The position numbers and the translations under genes were made by a program. From CAIZQW01 sp037133395 (lineage in GTDB: Bacteria > Verrucomicrobiota > Kiritimatiellia > RFP12 > UBA1067), in NCBI GenBank assembly GCA_037133395.1, contig JBAXOG010000090.1:1-19410 (forward strand): a stretch of 19,410 nt of DNA, in the 5' to 3' direction. Each line of letters starts with the position of its first letter. The first letter of the stretch is position 1. Under the pieces are notes generated by a model. The model did not search any database. It was given only the letters and a program-made list of their open reading frames with translations, and had not been told where the DNA came from. Positions 7,106-16,100 of the stretch are shown in pieces.

Positions 7106-8320
7106 ATGCATACCTATAAAATTGCTTTGATCATTGAGAAATCGCGCGCGTACGGGCGTGCAATTTGTGAAGGTATCGCCGCCTATGCTCATCAGCAAGG
7201 CAATTGGGAGTTGCATCTTCTTGATGAGATGAGTACAGATAAAGCGCTTAGACAGTTAAAGGAAGTTGATGGCGTTATTGCGCGAATCCTCAAACCCAAG
7301 ACCTTGGCAGCGTTACGGACACTGAAGGTCCCGATTGTTGATGTGTTTGGGGGCGAGCGCTATTCGGAAATTGGTCTCGTTGACAGTGATCATCAGGCTG
7401 TTGGGCGTTTGGCGGCTGAGTGCTTTTTGATGAGGCGATTTCAGAGGTTTGCCTTTTGCGGATACCCAGGCATCCATTTTTCGGATTTAAGAGAAAAGGG
7501 TTTTGCGGAAAGTGTTGAAGCGAAGGGGTTTTCCTGCCATCGATTCCCAATGACATTGGAAGATGTGCGGTCGCTGACGGAGCGCATTATTCGTCATGAA
7601 AAGATTGAATTGGATGAACATCGGAAACAATTGGCGCAGTGGTTAAAATTGTTGCCGAAACCGATTAGCATTTTTTGCTGTCACGATATACGCTCCTATC
7701 AGCTTGCAACACTGTGTAAACACCTTCACATTCGCGTACCCCAGGAGGTCGCCATTTTGGGTGTGGACGATGATCGTATTTTGTGTGGCTTTTCTTCGCC
7801 GATGCTGTCCAGCATTGACCCAGATGCCGTTGAAATTGGACGCCAAGCGGCAGAATTATTAGCGACGGCGCTGGCCAGTCAGGGTAAGTTTTCACGGATT
7901 GGAACTGCAAAAAAAATCCTATTAGTACCACCCAAACAATTGGTGGAACGGGCGTCAACCGAAGTCTATCCGCTGGAGCCAGCATGGCTTTCAGAGATCA
8001 TGATATTTATACAACGCAATTATATGCGCAATATTAGTGCTGAGGATATTTTTAAACTTGCAAAGCGCTCCCATACGATTGTCGAACGGACCTTTCAGAA
8101 AGTCCTTGCGACAACTGTGCGAAAAGAAATTATCCGTGCGCGCATGGCCGAGTCGGCACGATTATTACAATCAACGGAACTCTCGTCGTGTAAAATCTCG
8201 GGACTGGTTGGTTTTACAAACCCCCAATATTTCAATCGCTCGTTTCGGGTTACCTATAAAATGACACCAGAGACCTATCGCAAGCAACGGAAGCTCGGTG
8301 AAACTGGACAAAAAGGTTAA
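7106..8320 (+). CDS. XylR-type sugar-responsive transcriptional regulator (LacI-like sensor plus AraC HTH)
   Basis: This 404 aa regulator has the XylR architecture: a sugar-binding domain of the LacI/periplasmic-binding type at the N-terminus (about 4-285) and an AraC-family double helix-turn-helix at the C-terminus (about 292-395). Diagnostic segments are IALIIEKSRAYGRAICEGI (6-24), the strand VPQEVAILGVDDDRILCGFS (211-230), and the HTH end FTNPQYFNRSFRVTYKMTPETYRKQ (370-394). The ATG at 7106 is preferred over an upstream TTG (7088) because the family usually begins just before this KIALIIE segment; no good ribosome site is seen for either. It lies just upstream of, and on the same strand as, the rhamnose genes, so it probably controls them. 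In XylR-type proteins the ligand is a sugar; L-rhamnose or rhamnulose is inferred from context. Confidence 0.9.
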   Translation: MHTYKIALIIEKSRAYGRAICEGIAAYAHQQGNWELHLLDEMSTDKALRQLKEVDGVIARILKPKTLAALRTLKVPIVDVFGGERYSEIGLVDSDHQAVGRLAAECFLMRRFQRFAFCGYPGIHFSDLREKGFAESVEAKGFSCHRFPMTLEDVRSLTERIIRHEKIELDEHRKQLAQWLKLLPKPISIFCCHDIRSYQLATLCKHLHIRVPQEVAILGVDDDRILCGFSSPMLSSIDPDAVEIGRQAAELLATALASQGKFSRIGTAKKILLVPPKQLVERASTEVYPLEPAWLSEIMIFIQRNYMRNISAEDIFKLAKRSHTIVERTFQKVLATTVRKEIIRARMAESARLLQSTELSSCKISGLVGFTNPQYFNRSFRVTYKMTPETYRKQRKLGETGQKG

Positions 8321-8340
8321 GTTTTTGGTCAGAAAATGTA

Positions 8341-8369
8341 TTAACAAACCGCCCGCATTCCGCTATACT
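8341..8369 (+). promoter_or_regulatory. Predicted promoter of the rhamnose operon
   Basis: TTAACA (8341-8346) and TATACT (8364-8369) are separated by 17 bp, a near-consensus sigma-70-type pair. Transcription would start near 8376, leaving a leader of about 37 bases that contains the imperfect inverted repeat CAGGG-N5-CCCTG (8387-8401) and the ribosome site GGAAAGGAAAG before the ATG at 8413. Confidence 0.65.
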
Positions 8370-8412
8370 TGAACTTCATTAAATAGCAGGGGATTTCCCT
8401 GGAAAGGAAAGT

Positions 8413-9168
8413 ATGAGTTTGGTTGATGATTTTGTCGCGATGTCGCATGCCGCAGGCGCACCTGAATTGGATGCTGTGATATTAGGTGAAGGCAATACGT
8501 CTGTACTTGCTACAGATGACACATTTTATGTGAAGGCGTCTGGATGTAATCTCTTGACGTTAGGGGTTGAGCACGCTGTCCACCTGCGTCGTGCACCTTT
8601 GATGGCCTTGCTGGAGAAAGATACGGTTAGCGAGCAGGAGTTGCAGGAAACCTATAAGCTTGCGAAAGTGGATGAAACGGTCAAGGCACGTCCTTCTGTA
8701 GAGGCCATCTTTCATGCGCTCTTACTTGGATATCCGAACGTGAAGGCTGTGGTGCATACGCATGCCACGGCTGTCAATTCGTTGACCTGTAGCAAGGGAT
8801 GGCCGACTGTGTTGGCTGGCCGGCTTTGTCCTGACGAAGCTGTTGTGCTTGGACCTGATTCCGTCTTGGTCGAGTATGTGGATCCGGGCGTAGTTTTGGC
8901 GAAGTGTATTCGGACGGGCGTGGATGCGTATATGGCTAAGTGGGGTCAGTTCCCGAAGGTTATTTATATGCAGAATCATGGTGTGATTGCGCTGGGTGCG
9001 AATCCAGCGGAAGCACTGAATGTGACACAGATGGCCATTAAGGCCGCCCGGTTGCGTCTGGGTGCGTTTCAAGCCGGTGGTATCAATCCGCTTTCGCCCG
9101 AAATCGTCTCGCATTTGCTCGGACGACCGGATGAAAAATATCGTCAACAATTGTTGGCGGGCAAGTAA
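8413..9168 (+). CDS. Class II aldolase, probably rhamnulose-1-phosphate aldolase (RhaE-type domain)
   Basis: A zinc-dependent class II aldolase/adducin-family enzyme of 251 aa. Seen motifs are LGEGNTSV (24-31), FYVKASG (38-44), the catalytic Glu of RPSVEAIFHAL (E97), zinc ligands in VVHTHAT (H115 and H117), and the third histidine in QNHGVIALG (H189). In L-rhamnose catabolism this type cleaves L-rhamnulose-1-phosphate to DHAP and L-lactaldehyde, fitting rhaT and rhaA downstream. It does not resemble E. coli RhaD in sequence; its GEGNTS-type N-terminus is like the aldolase half of bifunctional aldolase/dehydrogenase (RhaE/RhaD fusion) proteins, but the dehydrogenase half is absent. An L-fuculose-phosphate aldolase role is a less likely alternative. 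It is the first gene of the operon, with a good ribosome site. Confidence 0.85.
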   Translation: MSLVDDFVAMSHAAGAPELDAVILGEGNTSVLATDDTFYVKASGCNLLTLGVEHAVHLRRAPLMALLEKDTVSEQELQETYKLAKVDETVKARPSVEAIFHALLLGYPNVKAVVHTHATAVNSLTCSKGWPTVLAGRLCPDEAVVLGPDSVLVEYVDPGVVLAKCIRTGVDAYMAKWGQFPKVIYMQNHGVIALGANPAEALNVTQMAIKAARLRLGAFQAGGINPLSPEIVSHLLGRPDEKYRQQLLAGK

Positions 9169-9223
9169 CATGTCGCAGGGGCTGATCGTTATATCCGCCC
9201 ATTTTTAAAAAAAGGAGTTATTG

Positions 9224-10267
9224 ATGAATCAAGATCCTGTATTAGGAACCATGATATTTGTGCTAGGCGGCTTGGCCGGTGCAATTTTTACATTGCCGTT
9301 CAAGAAGGAAAAGGGATGGGCGTGGGAAAGTTATTGGATGATCTATGCAATCGTTGCATTGGTTATTGCGCCAATCACACTTGCATTCGCGACCGTTCCG
9401 AAGCTGTGCAGCGTTCTGATGAGTGCGCCGCCGAAAGAAATGGTTTATTGTTATCTCTGTGGTGCGGCCTGGGGCTTCGGTGGGATTACGTGGGGCTTGA
9501 TGATCCGTTACCTGGGTGTCGGATTGGGCTTGGCCATTGGTTGCGGTATTTGTTCGGCAGCCGGCACTTTGGTCCCCGAGATCATTAAAGGGACGTTCAT
9601 GAAGTTGCTGGAGTCAAACGCGGGTATTGTCTCGCTCGTCGGCGTTGGCATCTCTATCATCGGCATCGTGCTGGTCGGTATGGCGGGGATGTCGAAGGAG
9701 AGCGAACTTCCAGAAGAGGTGAAGAAGAAGGCGGTTGCAGAGTATAACTTCAACAAGGGTATCTTGGTGGCCATCTTCTCGGGCCTTGCCAGCGCAGGGC
9801 TCGGCTTCGGCTTGAAGGGCGGGGCTAGTCTCTCCAAGCTGGCACTGGAGAATGGAGCCTCTTCGGCATGGCAGGGAATGCCGGTCTTGGTGGTCTGTCT
9901 GCTGGGTGGTTTCACCGTGAATGTCATCCTCTGTATCTTTTATAACTTGAAGAACAAGACAGCAGGTGATTATTTCAGGAAGGATGTTCCTGGATTTATG
10001 AATTTCCTCTGGGCGGCTTTGGCCGGTGTCTTGTGGGTTTGCCAATTTGTGGCGTTTAAGACGGGCGAACCTTTGATGGGTAAGCAGGGGTATGTCGGCT
10101 GGGCAGTGTTGATGGGCAGCACCATCATGTTCAGCGGCGCCCTAGGTGTCTTGTTGGGCGAGTGGAAGGGAACAAGTGCGAAGACCCGTATGATGCTGTG
10201 GGTCGGGCTCTTCATTTTGTTGATTTCAGCGGTGATCGCTGGATACAGTGCTAAACTTGCAATTTAA
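9224..10267 (+). CDS. rhaT: L-rhamnose/H+ symporter RhaT
   Basis: An inner-membrane sugar carrier of the DMT superfamily importing L-rhamnose with a proton. The 347 aa protein is almost entirely hydrophobic with about ten membrane helices. Family segments are visible: GGLAGAIFTLPFKKEKGWAWESYW near the start, WGFGGITWGLMIRYLGVGLGLAIG (about 86-109), and ASAGLGFGLKGG near the middle. The ATG at 9224 is chosen over the TTG at 9221 because AAGGAG ends six bases before it. It lies between the aldolase and rhaA with 55 and 43 bp gaps, so it belongs to the same operon. Confidence 0.95.
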   Translation: MNQDPVLGTMIFVLGGLAGAIFTLPFKKEKGWAWESYWMIYAIVALVIAPITLAFATVPKLCSVLMSAPPKEMVYCYLCGAAWGFGGITWGLMIRYLGVGLGLAIGCGICSAAGTLVPEIIKGTFMKLLESNAGIVSLVGVGISIIGIVLVGMAGMSKESELPEEVKKKAVAEYNFNKGILVAIFSGLASAGLGFGLKGGASLSKLALENGASSAWQGMPVLVVCLLGGFTVNVILCIFYNLKNKTAGDYFRKDVPGFMNFLWAALAGVLWVCQFVAFKTGEPLMGKQGYVGWAVLMGSTIMFSGALGVLLGEWKGTSAKTRMMLWVGLFILLISAVIAGYSAKLAI

Positions 10268-10310
10268 ATTCACGTGTCTTCATGAGTCATTAAAAAAAAG
10301 GAGAATGAGA

Positions 10311-11561
10311 ATGAGTACAGTACAACGTTATGAATCGGCGAAGGAACTCTACGCCAAAATGGGCGTCAATACTGACGCGGCATTGAAGGAACTCAAGAAA
10401 ATTTCCATCTCGATGCACTGCTGGCAGGGCGATGATGTCTCTGGCTTTGAAAACGCAGGATCCCTCACAGGAGGCATTCAGGCAACGGGCAATTACATGG
10501 GTAAGGCGCGTACACCGGATGAGCTGATGGCTGACATTGATAAGGCGATGAGCCTGATTCCTGGCAAGCATCGCGTGAATCTCCATGCGAACTATGCTAT
10601 TTTTGAGGATGGCAAGAAAGTGGATCGCGACAAACTGGAGCCTAAGCACTTTCAGCGCTGGGTTGATTTTGCTAAGAAGCGCAAACTCGGCCTGGATTTC
10701 AATCCGACCATGTTTTCGCATCCGAAGGCTGATGGATTGACCCTCTCGCACGAAGATCCCGCAATCCGCGCCTTCTGGGTTCGCCACACAAAGGCCTGCA
10801 TCAAAATTGCCGAATATTTCGCGAAAGAATTGAAGACGCACAGTGCTTTGAATATCTGGATCCCGGATGGATTCAAAGATGTGCCATCTGATCGCATGTC
10901 TCCTCGCGCCCGTCTGAAAGCTTCATTGGATGAGGTCTTCAAGATGAAGTTCGATCGCAAGAACGTTCTCGTGACCGTTGAATCAAAGCTCTTTGGGATT
11001 GGCGCAGAGAGTTGCACAGTCGGCTCGCATGAGTTCTACATGAATTATGCGGCAAAGAACAATGTGCTTTGCTTGCTGGACAATGGGCACTTCCATCCGA
11101 CAGAATCCGTCGCGGATAAAATTTCCTCGATGCTCCTCTTTTCGGATAAAGTTGCTTTACATGTTTCGCGCCCCGTGCGGTGGGATAGCGATCATGTGGT
11201 GCGGTTTGACGATGAAACCCGTTCAATCGCAGAAGAGATCATAAAGAACGGTTCAGATCGCGTTGTACTCGCGCTTGATTATTTTGATGCAAGCATCAAC
11301 CGCGTCGCGGCCTGGATCCTTGGTATGCGCAACATGCAGAAGTCGCTTCTAGCCGCCCTCCTGTTGCCCAAGGCAAAGCTTGCTAAGCTACAGAATGAGC
11401 GCCAGTTCACGGAGATGCTGATGCTTCAGGAAGAGATGAAGACCTATCCGATGAGCGACATCTGGGCGATGTTCTGTGAGCAGGCGAAGGTGCCTGCAAA
11501 CGAAGGATGGTTTGACCAGATCAAGGCGTACGAAAAGGACGTCCTTGCTAAACGTGTCTAA
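10311..11561 (+). CDS. rhaA: L-rhamnose isomerase RhaA
   Basis: The enzyme converts L-rhamnose to L-rhamnulose and needs divalent metal. The 416 aa length matches E. coli RhaA (about 419). Long stretches resemble the family closely: SMHCWQGDDVSGFE, GSLTGGIQATGNY, LGLDFNPTMFSHP, LNIWIPDGFKD, VESKLFGIGAES, NGHFHPTE, LHVSRPVRWDSDHVV and DYFDASINRVAAW. The Glu, Asp and His residues in the last five of these include the expected metal ligands. The ATG at 10311 is used because AAGGAG (10298-10303) lies 7 bases before it; longer upstream frames overlap rhaT. The stop codon overlaps the ribosome site of the AraC-type gene that follows. Confidence 0.97.
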   Translation: MSTVQRYESAKELYAKMGVNTDAALKELKKISISMHCWQGDDVSGFENAGSLTGGIQATGNYMGKARTPDELMADIDKAMSLIPGKHRVNLHANYAIFEDGKKVDRDKLEPKHFQRWVDFAKKRKLGLDFNPTMFSHPKADGLTLSHEDPAIRAFWVRHTKACIKIAEYFAKELKTHSALNIWIPDGFKDVPSDRMSPRARLKASLDEVFKMKFDRKNVLVTVESKLFGIGAESCTVGSHEFYMNYAAKNNVLCLLDNGHFHPTESVADKISSMLLFSDKVALHVSRPVRWDSDHVVRFDDETRSIAEEIIKNGSDRVVLALDYFDASINRVAAWILGMRNMQKSLLAALLLPKAKLAKLQNERQFTEMLMLQEEMKTYPMSDIWAMFCEQAKVPANEGWFDQIKAYEKDVLAKRV

Positions 11562-11572
11562 GGAGTGGCTAC

Positions 11573-12445
11573 ATGCAGGTACATAATTGCCAATATCTTC
11601 CTGTTTCAAACCAGCAGAAGAGTTGGGGATTGTACCTGCAGGGTTGCGGACGGTCGCGCATACTTGCAGATGCGCAGTATCCAGAGTCTGGACATCCTGA
11701 CGGGTATGCGTTTGATTGGAAGAAAGGACGCGTACTCAAGGATTTCCAGATACTCTATCTCTCCGAAGGTCATGGCGTTTTCGAAAGTGCAAAGAGCAAA
11801 TCCCAAATCGTAGAGGCGGGAATGCTCTTTGTTCTTTTTCCCGGGGTGTGGCATCGCTATAAGCCAAGCCCGCGTACAGGATGGGAAGAAAACTGGATTG
11901 GCTTTTCTGGTGCGTTTGCGCCAAAGCTTATGCGATTTATGCTTCCGGAAAATCCAGTCGTACGATTAAGTGACTCAGCAATCTATGAAGTGATCCTTCA
12001 GGATCTGATTTCACGTGTGATGGAGTCGCCCATGGATCGTCCCTTTTCAGATGCTGGCGTTGTGATGGAATTGCTCGGCCATATTCGTGAAGGGCAGGTC
12101 ATTCGGGGTGACGGAAACAAACACGGCTTAAAAATCCGGCAAGCGCAATCCTATATTTTGACGCATGCGACGGAACGCATTGACTTTGAAAAGCTCGCTC
12201 GCCAGTTTGGCATGAGCTATACGAGCTTTCGCCGTAGCTTCAAACAGCATACGGGCGTGTCACTGGCGCAATTTCACATTGATGTTCAACTCAAGCGCGC
12301 TGCGCGCTGGCTGGAGTCCTCTGAGATGACCTGCCGTGAAATGGCGGATAAGCTCGGCTTGGGTACACCAGAATATTTTTCCCGCCTCTTCACGAAACGC
12401 ATGGGGTGTTCGCCTCGCGCGTTTCGCACAAAAATGAAAAAATAA
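11573..12445 (+). CDS. AraC-family transcriptional regulator of the rhamnose operon
   Basis: This 290 aa regulator has an N-terminal cupin-like ligand domain (FQILYLSEGHGVFES at 58-72; AGMLFVLFPGVWHRYKPS at 82-99; ENWIGFSG at 106-113) and a C-terminal AraC double HTH (about 186-287). The HTH includes DFEKLARQFGMSYTSFRRSFKQHTG and MADKLGLGTPEYFSRLFTKRMGCSPRAFR. It is comparable in layout to RhaS/RhaR, but orthology cannot be settled from the sequence. The ribosome site AAGGAG (11560-11565) overlaps the rhaA stop codon, so the two are probably translationally coupled. Rhamnose as effector is inferred from context. Confidence 0.9.
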   Translation: MQVHNCQYLPVSNQQKSWGLYLQGCGRSRILADAQYPESGHPDGYAFDWKKGRVLKDFQILYLSEGHGVFESAKSKSQIVEAGMLFVLFPGVWHRYKPSPRTGWEENWIGFSGAFAPKLMRFMLPENPVVRLSDSAIYEVILQDLISRVMESPMDRPFSDAGVVMELLGHIREGQVIRGDGNKHGLKIRQAQSYILTHATERIDFEKLARQFGMSYTSFRRSFKQHTGVSLAQFHIDVQLKRAARWLESSEMTCREMADKLGLGTPEYFSRLFTKRMGCSPRAFRTKMKK

Positions 12446-12489
12446 AATGATGAGATAGCGGGGGCGTAATTTTCCAGTACTCGGAGATT

Positions 12490-13158
12490 CTAACATAAGG
12501 TGTGGCAGACATTTCTGCGGAAGCGACACACATAGATATCGCTTACAGGAATAAGTTCATGCTTCCATCCGATACGCTCCATAGCGGCAACGAACGTCGG
12601 CAGGTTGTCACGGCCGGGGTCAGAAATGATTGCTTCTCCATTCTGTGTGCAAAGCGCATCAATGGCACAGACTAGTGCAGGTATGTGACGTGTCTCATAT
12701 AGTAAGTCACTTCCGATGACGAATGGAGCGCATGCGGGGGTCGTCTCTTTTTTTGAGTCTGAAAGAAAACAAGTCCAATCCAGTTGCTGATAAGTAAGAT
12801 CAATCTTGTTTTCTTTTGCGTTATGCAACAGCCACTCGCCGGTATCCGGATGGAAGTCTGTTGCATGTACAATCGCGCCAAGCTTTGCAGCAAGGATGGA
12901 GGGTAACCCGAGTCCGCACCCCAGTTCAATCACGTTTGATCCTTTGAGCGTTTTACGCTCGTGCCACAGATAGTCTGCCAGTCCACGCGCTGCAGGCCAT
13001 AAGATTGCGTAGTAGGGGATGCCATCGACAGTATGGGGTGCTTCCTGTGCAGCACGGTCTAGCAACGCATCCAAATCAGGCGGGGTCTCTATGATGATAG
13101 AAATATCTCCGATTTGTATGGTCTGTCGACCTTGGGGTGATACGGGATCAGACTTCAC
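12490..13158 (-). CDS. SAM-dependent methyltransferase, family-16 (lysine methyltransferase-like)
   Basis: A 222 aa Rossmann-fold methyltransferase. The SAM motif is VIELGCGLGLPSILAAKLGA (76-95), the acidic residue after strand 2 is D101 in HATDFHP, and GSDLLYE (149-155) matches the D-x-x-Y motif of the METTL21/ETFB-lysine methyltransferase group. The pre-motif YAILWPAARGLADYLW (50-65) is also typical of that group. The substrate is probably a protein side chain, but unproven. The start codon is GTG, overlapping the upstream gene's TGA by four bases (GTGA), so translation is likely coupled. It is the last gene of the minus-strand operon; the convergent AraC gene ends 44 bp away with no clear terminator between them. 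Confidence 0.85.
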   Translation of the reverse strand: MKSDPVSPQGRQTIQIGDISIIIETPPDLDALLDRAAQEAPHTVDGIPYYAILWPAARGLADYLWHERKTLKGSNVIELGCGLGLPSILAAKLGAIVHATDFHPDTGEWLLHNAKENKIDLTYQQLDWTCFLSDSKKETTPACAPFVIGSDLLYETRHIPALVCAIDALCTQNGEAIISDPGRDNLPTFVAAMERIGWKHELIPVSDIYVCRFRRNVCHTLC

Positions 13159-16100
13159 TTGCTCTCTTTTTCTGCGACAAGGGTTCGTGCGGAAGGATGC
13201 GACAGAAGACGATTGTACTCCAGCAAGGCTGGATAGAGTTGCGCAGGGACTTCACCGCTATTGCGTGTCTGAGTTTCGACTACGCGCACCATCATACGTC
13301 CATCAGCACGTTTCGATGTTGTCAGATCAAGGGTGAACGTCCCGAGACCGCATGGCAGATCCCATTTTCGAGAGGGCGGCAAAATGGGAAACGTTGTGTA
13401 GCCACGTGGCAGGATGATGACGCACTCACTTGTCGAAGAACCTTTTTCGCCAAAAAACAGAGGATTTTCGCGTGCATCACCGCGTAATCCGAAAATTGTT
13501 TTCGAGAGACTTGGTATAAGGAGCGTCAATGCTTTATCGTCCATAATTGCGTAGTTGGGTGCTTTCACGCTGTAGGTCAGCACGCCTGGGTAAGAGAGCG
13601 TGTCCGTATGAAGGTCGGAAGTTGCAACCGCAGATTTTGAAAGGGCTTCGACCATTCCAAGGGTGTGGCGTCTCAGGTCCTCGGGCAGCATTTCTGAATA
13701 GTTTTTGCGGAATATGCCAACGGAGGCACCCGTTATCCAATTCGTAATCGAAATTTTGGCAGTGCCTTTTTCGTCAAGATCGATGACCATGAGGTTACGA
13801 GACAACGGCTGGAATTGTTCTGGAACCTGAATGGTTTCAATCTTTCCCTCTAATGTTAAGCAAGGAGCTAAATGGAATGCGGATGTACCGGGTTCATCGT
13901 ATTGATCCCCCGTGTTCAAGTAATAGGTGAGACCTTTGATACGCACGCGCACCAGTGCGTGATTGAAAGTATGTCGTATGGGATTGTCATGACGCGGCTG
14001 GGAATATTTTGGATAGCCTGTTCTGTCGTCTGATGCTAAGATGATTTCCGAATCGAGTCCGACAGCATCCAGCATTTGATTGAGAAGAATGGCGCGATCC
14101 ATAATATGACCGTATTGACTTGTTAAGGTTTGGTCAGGTGTTGAAAGACAGGATAAAGGCAAGTCCATGAAGGAAACACCGGAGGGACGAATCGTGCGCA
14201 AAACAGTGTCGCGGACCGCCTTCATTTTTTTGAACGAATCAGATTCGCCTTTGACGAGCGTCTTCGCAAGTTTGCGGGCAAGCTTATTACCGCTCGACAC
14301 CTTTTCAATGGCCGCTTCGAGCTCCTCCGCAAAAGAATCCCACGCGCCGAATGACAGAAAGAGTTCGGGCTGAAAGAAGTGCCAAGGAGGTGTCGATTCC
14401 TCGGGACGGATCAGTGGTGGTTTGATGACATTCCAACTCCATGTGATGGATGTTTTATTTGTTGAGGCGGTGAATCCAATCTTATCACAGTTGAATTGTT
14501 GGAGCTTGGGCGACATCGTTTTTGGGAAGGTTATGCGGTAAGTATCGCTTCCAATGGGTTCTGTGCCGCCAAAGCTCTTTGACTGACTATAAAATGGCAT
14601 CTTGGTTTGCGTATACCGCGTGGTCACCGTAATGACGCTACCCGTCTCTACCCCTGGCAGATTCACCACGAGTATTTTCCCGGCTGGATAACGCGGTGCA
14701 GAGGCTGACCATGGCGCATCCATGATATTCATCTCTTTGGGTGTGATAACATATACAACGCCTGTTGTATTGGAGACCGTGGCAGAGACTATTTCAACCT
14801 CCTGCCAGCTTGGGTTGTAAGGGAGTTTGAGTTCGGCCCCATTCTTTTTTCCCGCGTAGGTCAGGATGCGCGACGAACAAATGTTGGTGGTGAGCCAAGA
14901 TGATTGTGATAACAGTATCACGTCGCTGATCGAATAAAGCGTTTCTTGGTCGGGGGACTCTTTAGCAAACGCCTCAAACAAGGGTCTGCGTCGCGAGTTT
15001 GTTTCCATTTCTTTCAACACCTGCTTCAGTAGAAGATAGTTTTCAGGTGAAAATTCGGGAGCAGTGATAAGATAGTCAAGCGATCCTTGTAGGACACCCT
15101 CTTTCAAGGATTGTGCTGTACTGTATTCAATCCCAGGTTTTTTGACTTTGAAATCGGAAGGTAAGACATAAGGCTTGCCGAGACTATCACCGATACGGAT
15201 CGTAATGCGTTCCCGTAAGCCACAGGTGATTTGTGTCTCCATGGGATAACGGCGCTTGTCGAGCCCCGTTTCCTCAATGACAAAGTTGACATATCCAAGC
15301 GCTCCGCCGAGCCAGGGCAGACTTACTGTGTCAAGGCCGTGTCCGCGAATCGGATAGTTAGGTACACGTGTAGTGAGCTCAATTGATAGCGGTGTTTCCG
15401 TATCTTGCAAATTATCAGGCTTGATAACACATTCCAAGACTTCAGCGCCAGCCAGACGTGCCTTGAGAAGGCCTTCAAACATTTTACGACGCTGGTCAAC
15501 TTTCTGCCGTAAAAGGGTTCCACGATAGGCATTGTCATTAATGCCGTCGAAGTCAAGACGTGTTTTCAATACAAGTGAGCCTGTCTTGTCAAGGGTTCCC
15601 TCTGTCTGGATGCGCATCAGATTCTTTTCTGCTGGATAGGCATCGGATGTCAGTAACCCTTCGCCGTCTGGACGTGCAACCAGATAACTGCGGTTACATA
15701 AATACGCCGGACACAGTTCGCGCGTGTTTTCGTCGGTTGGATCCATCAGCGTATAACCGCCACCGGGCTTTTCAACAGCGGTAATGGCGTGGTTGAAGTA
15801 GGGGGTGGGAACATCAGGGTCCATCTTTGCGCCGGCGTGAATCAAGACAGGATAACCCTGAATACCAGCCATCGTAAGCATGACCGCCAGCAAGGCAGCC
15901 TTGTCACGGCAGACGCCATAACGGTTCTTGAAGGTCATACCGACTTCATGGGGCTCATAGCCCGGTGCTGTGTCTTCAGTTGTAATTCCCATGTATCGGA
16001 TTTCCTGCGAGACAAACTTGAAGATGCTACGGATCTTATCATCGCGCGTGAATGCGCCTTCAATCAACTTATTGACCATGGGTTGCATCCCGGCGTCTGT

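Noticed and set aside
7104..7113. Perfect 10-bp palindrome GTATGCATAC over the start codon of the XylR-like gene, a possible autoregulatory operator
   Set aside because: It is short, unrepeated elsewhere near the rhamnose promoter, and could arise by chance; no second half-site supports an operator.
8387..8401. Inverted repeat CAGGG-N5-CCCTG in the leader of the rhamnose operon as a regulator site or attenuator
   Set aside because: Arms are only 5 bp, and it shows no matching copy next to the regulator genes, so it is noted only within the promoter entry.
12446..12489. Possible terminator between the convergent AraC and methyltransferase genes
   Set aside because: No stem with a following T run could be drawn in the 44-bp gap on either strand.
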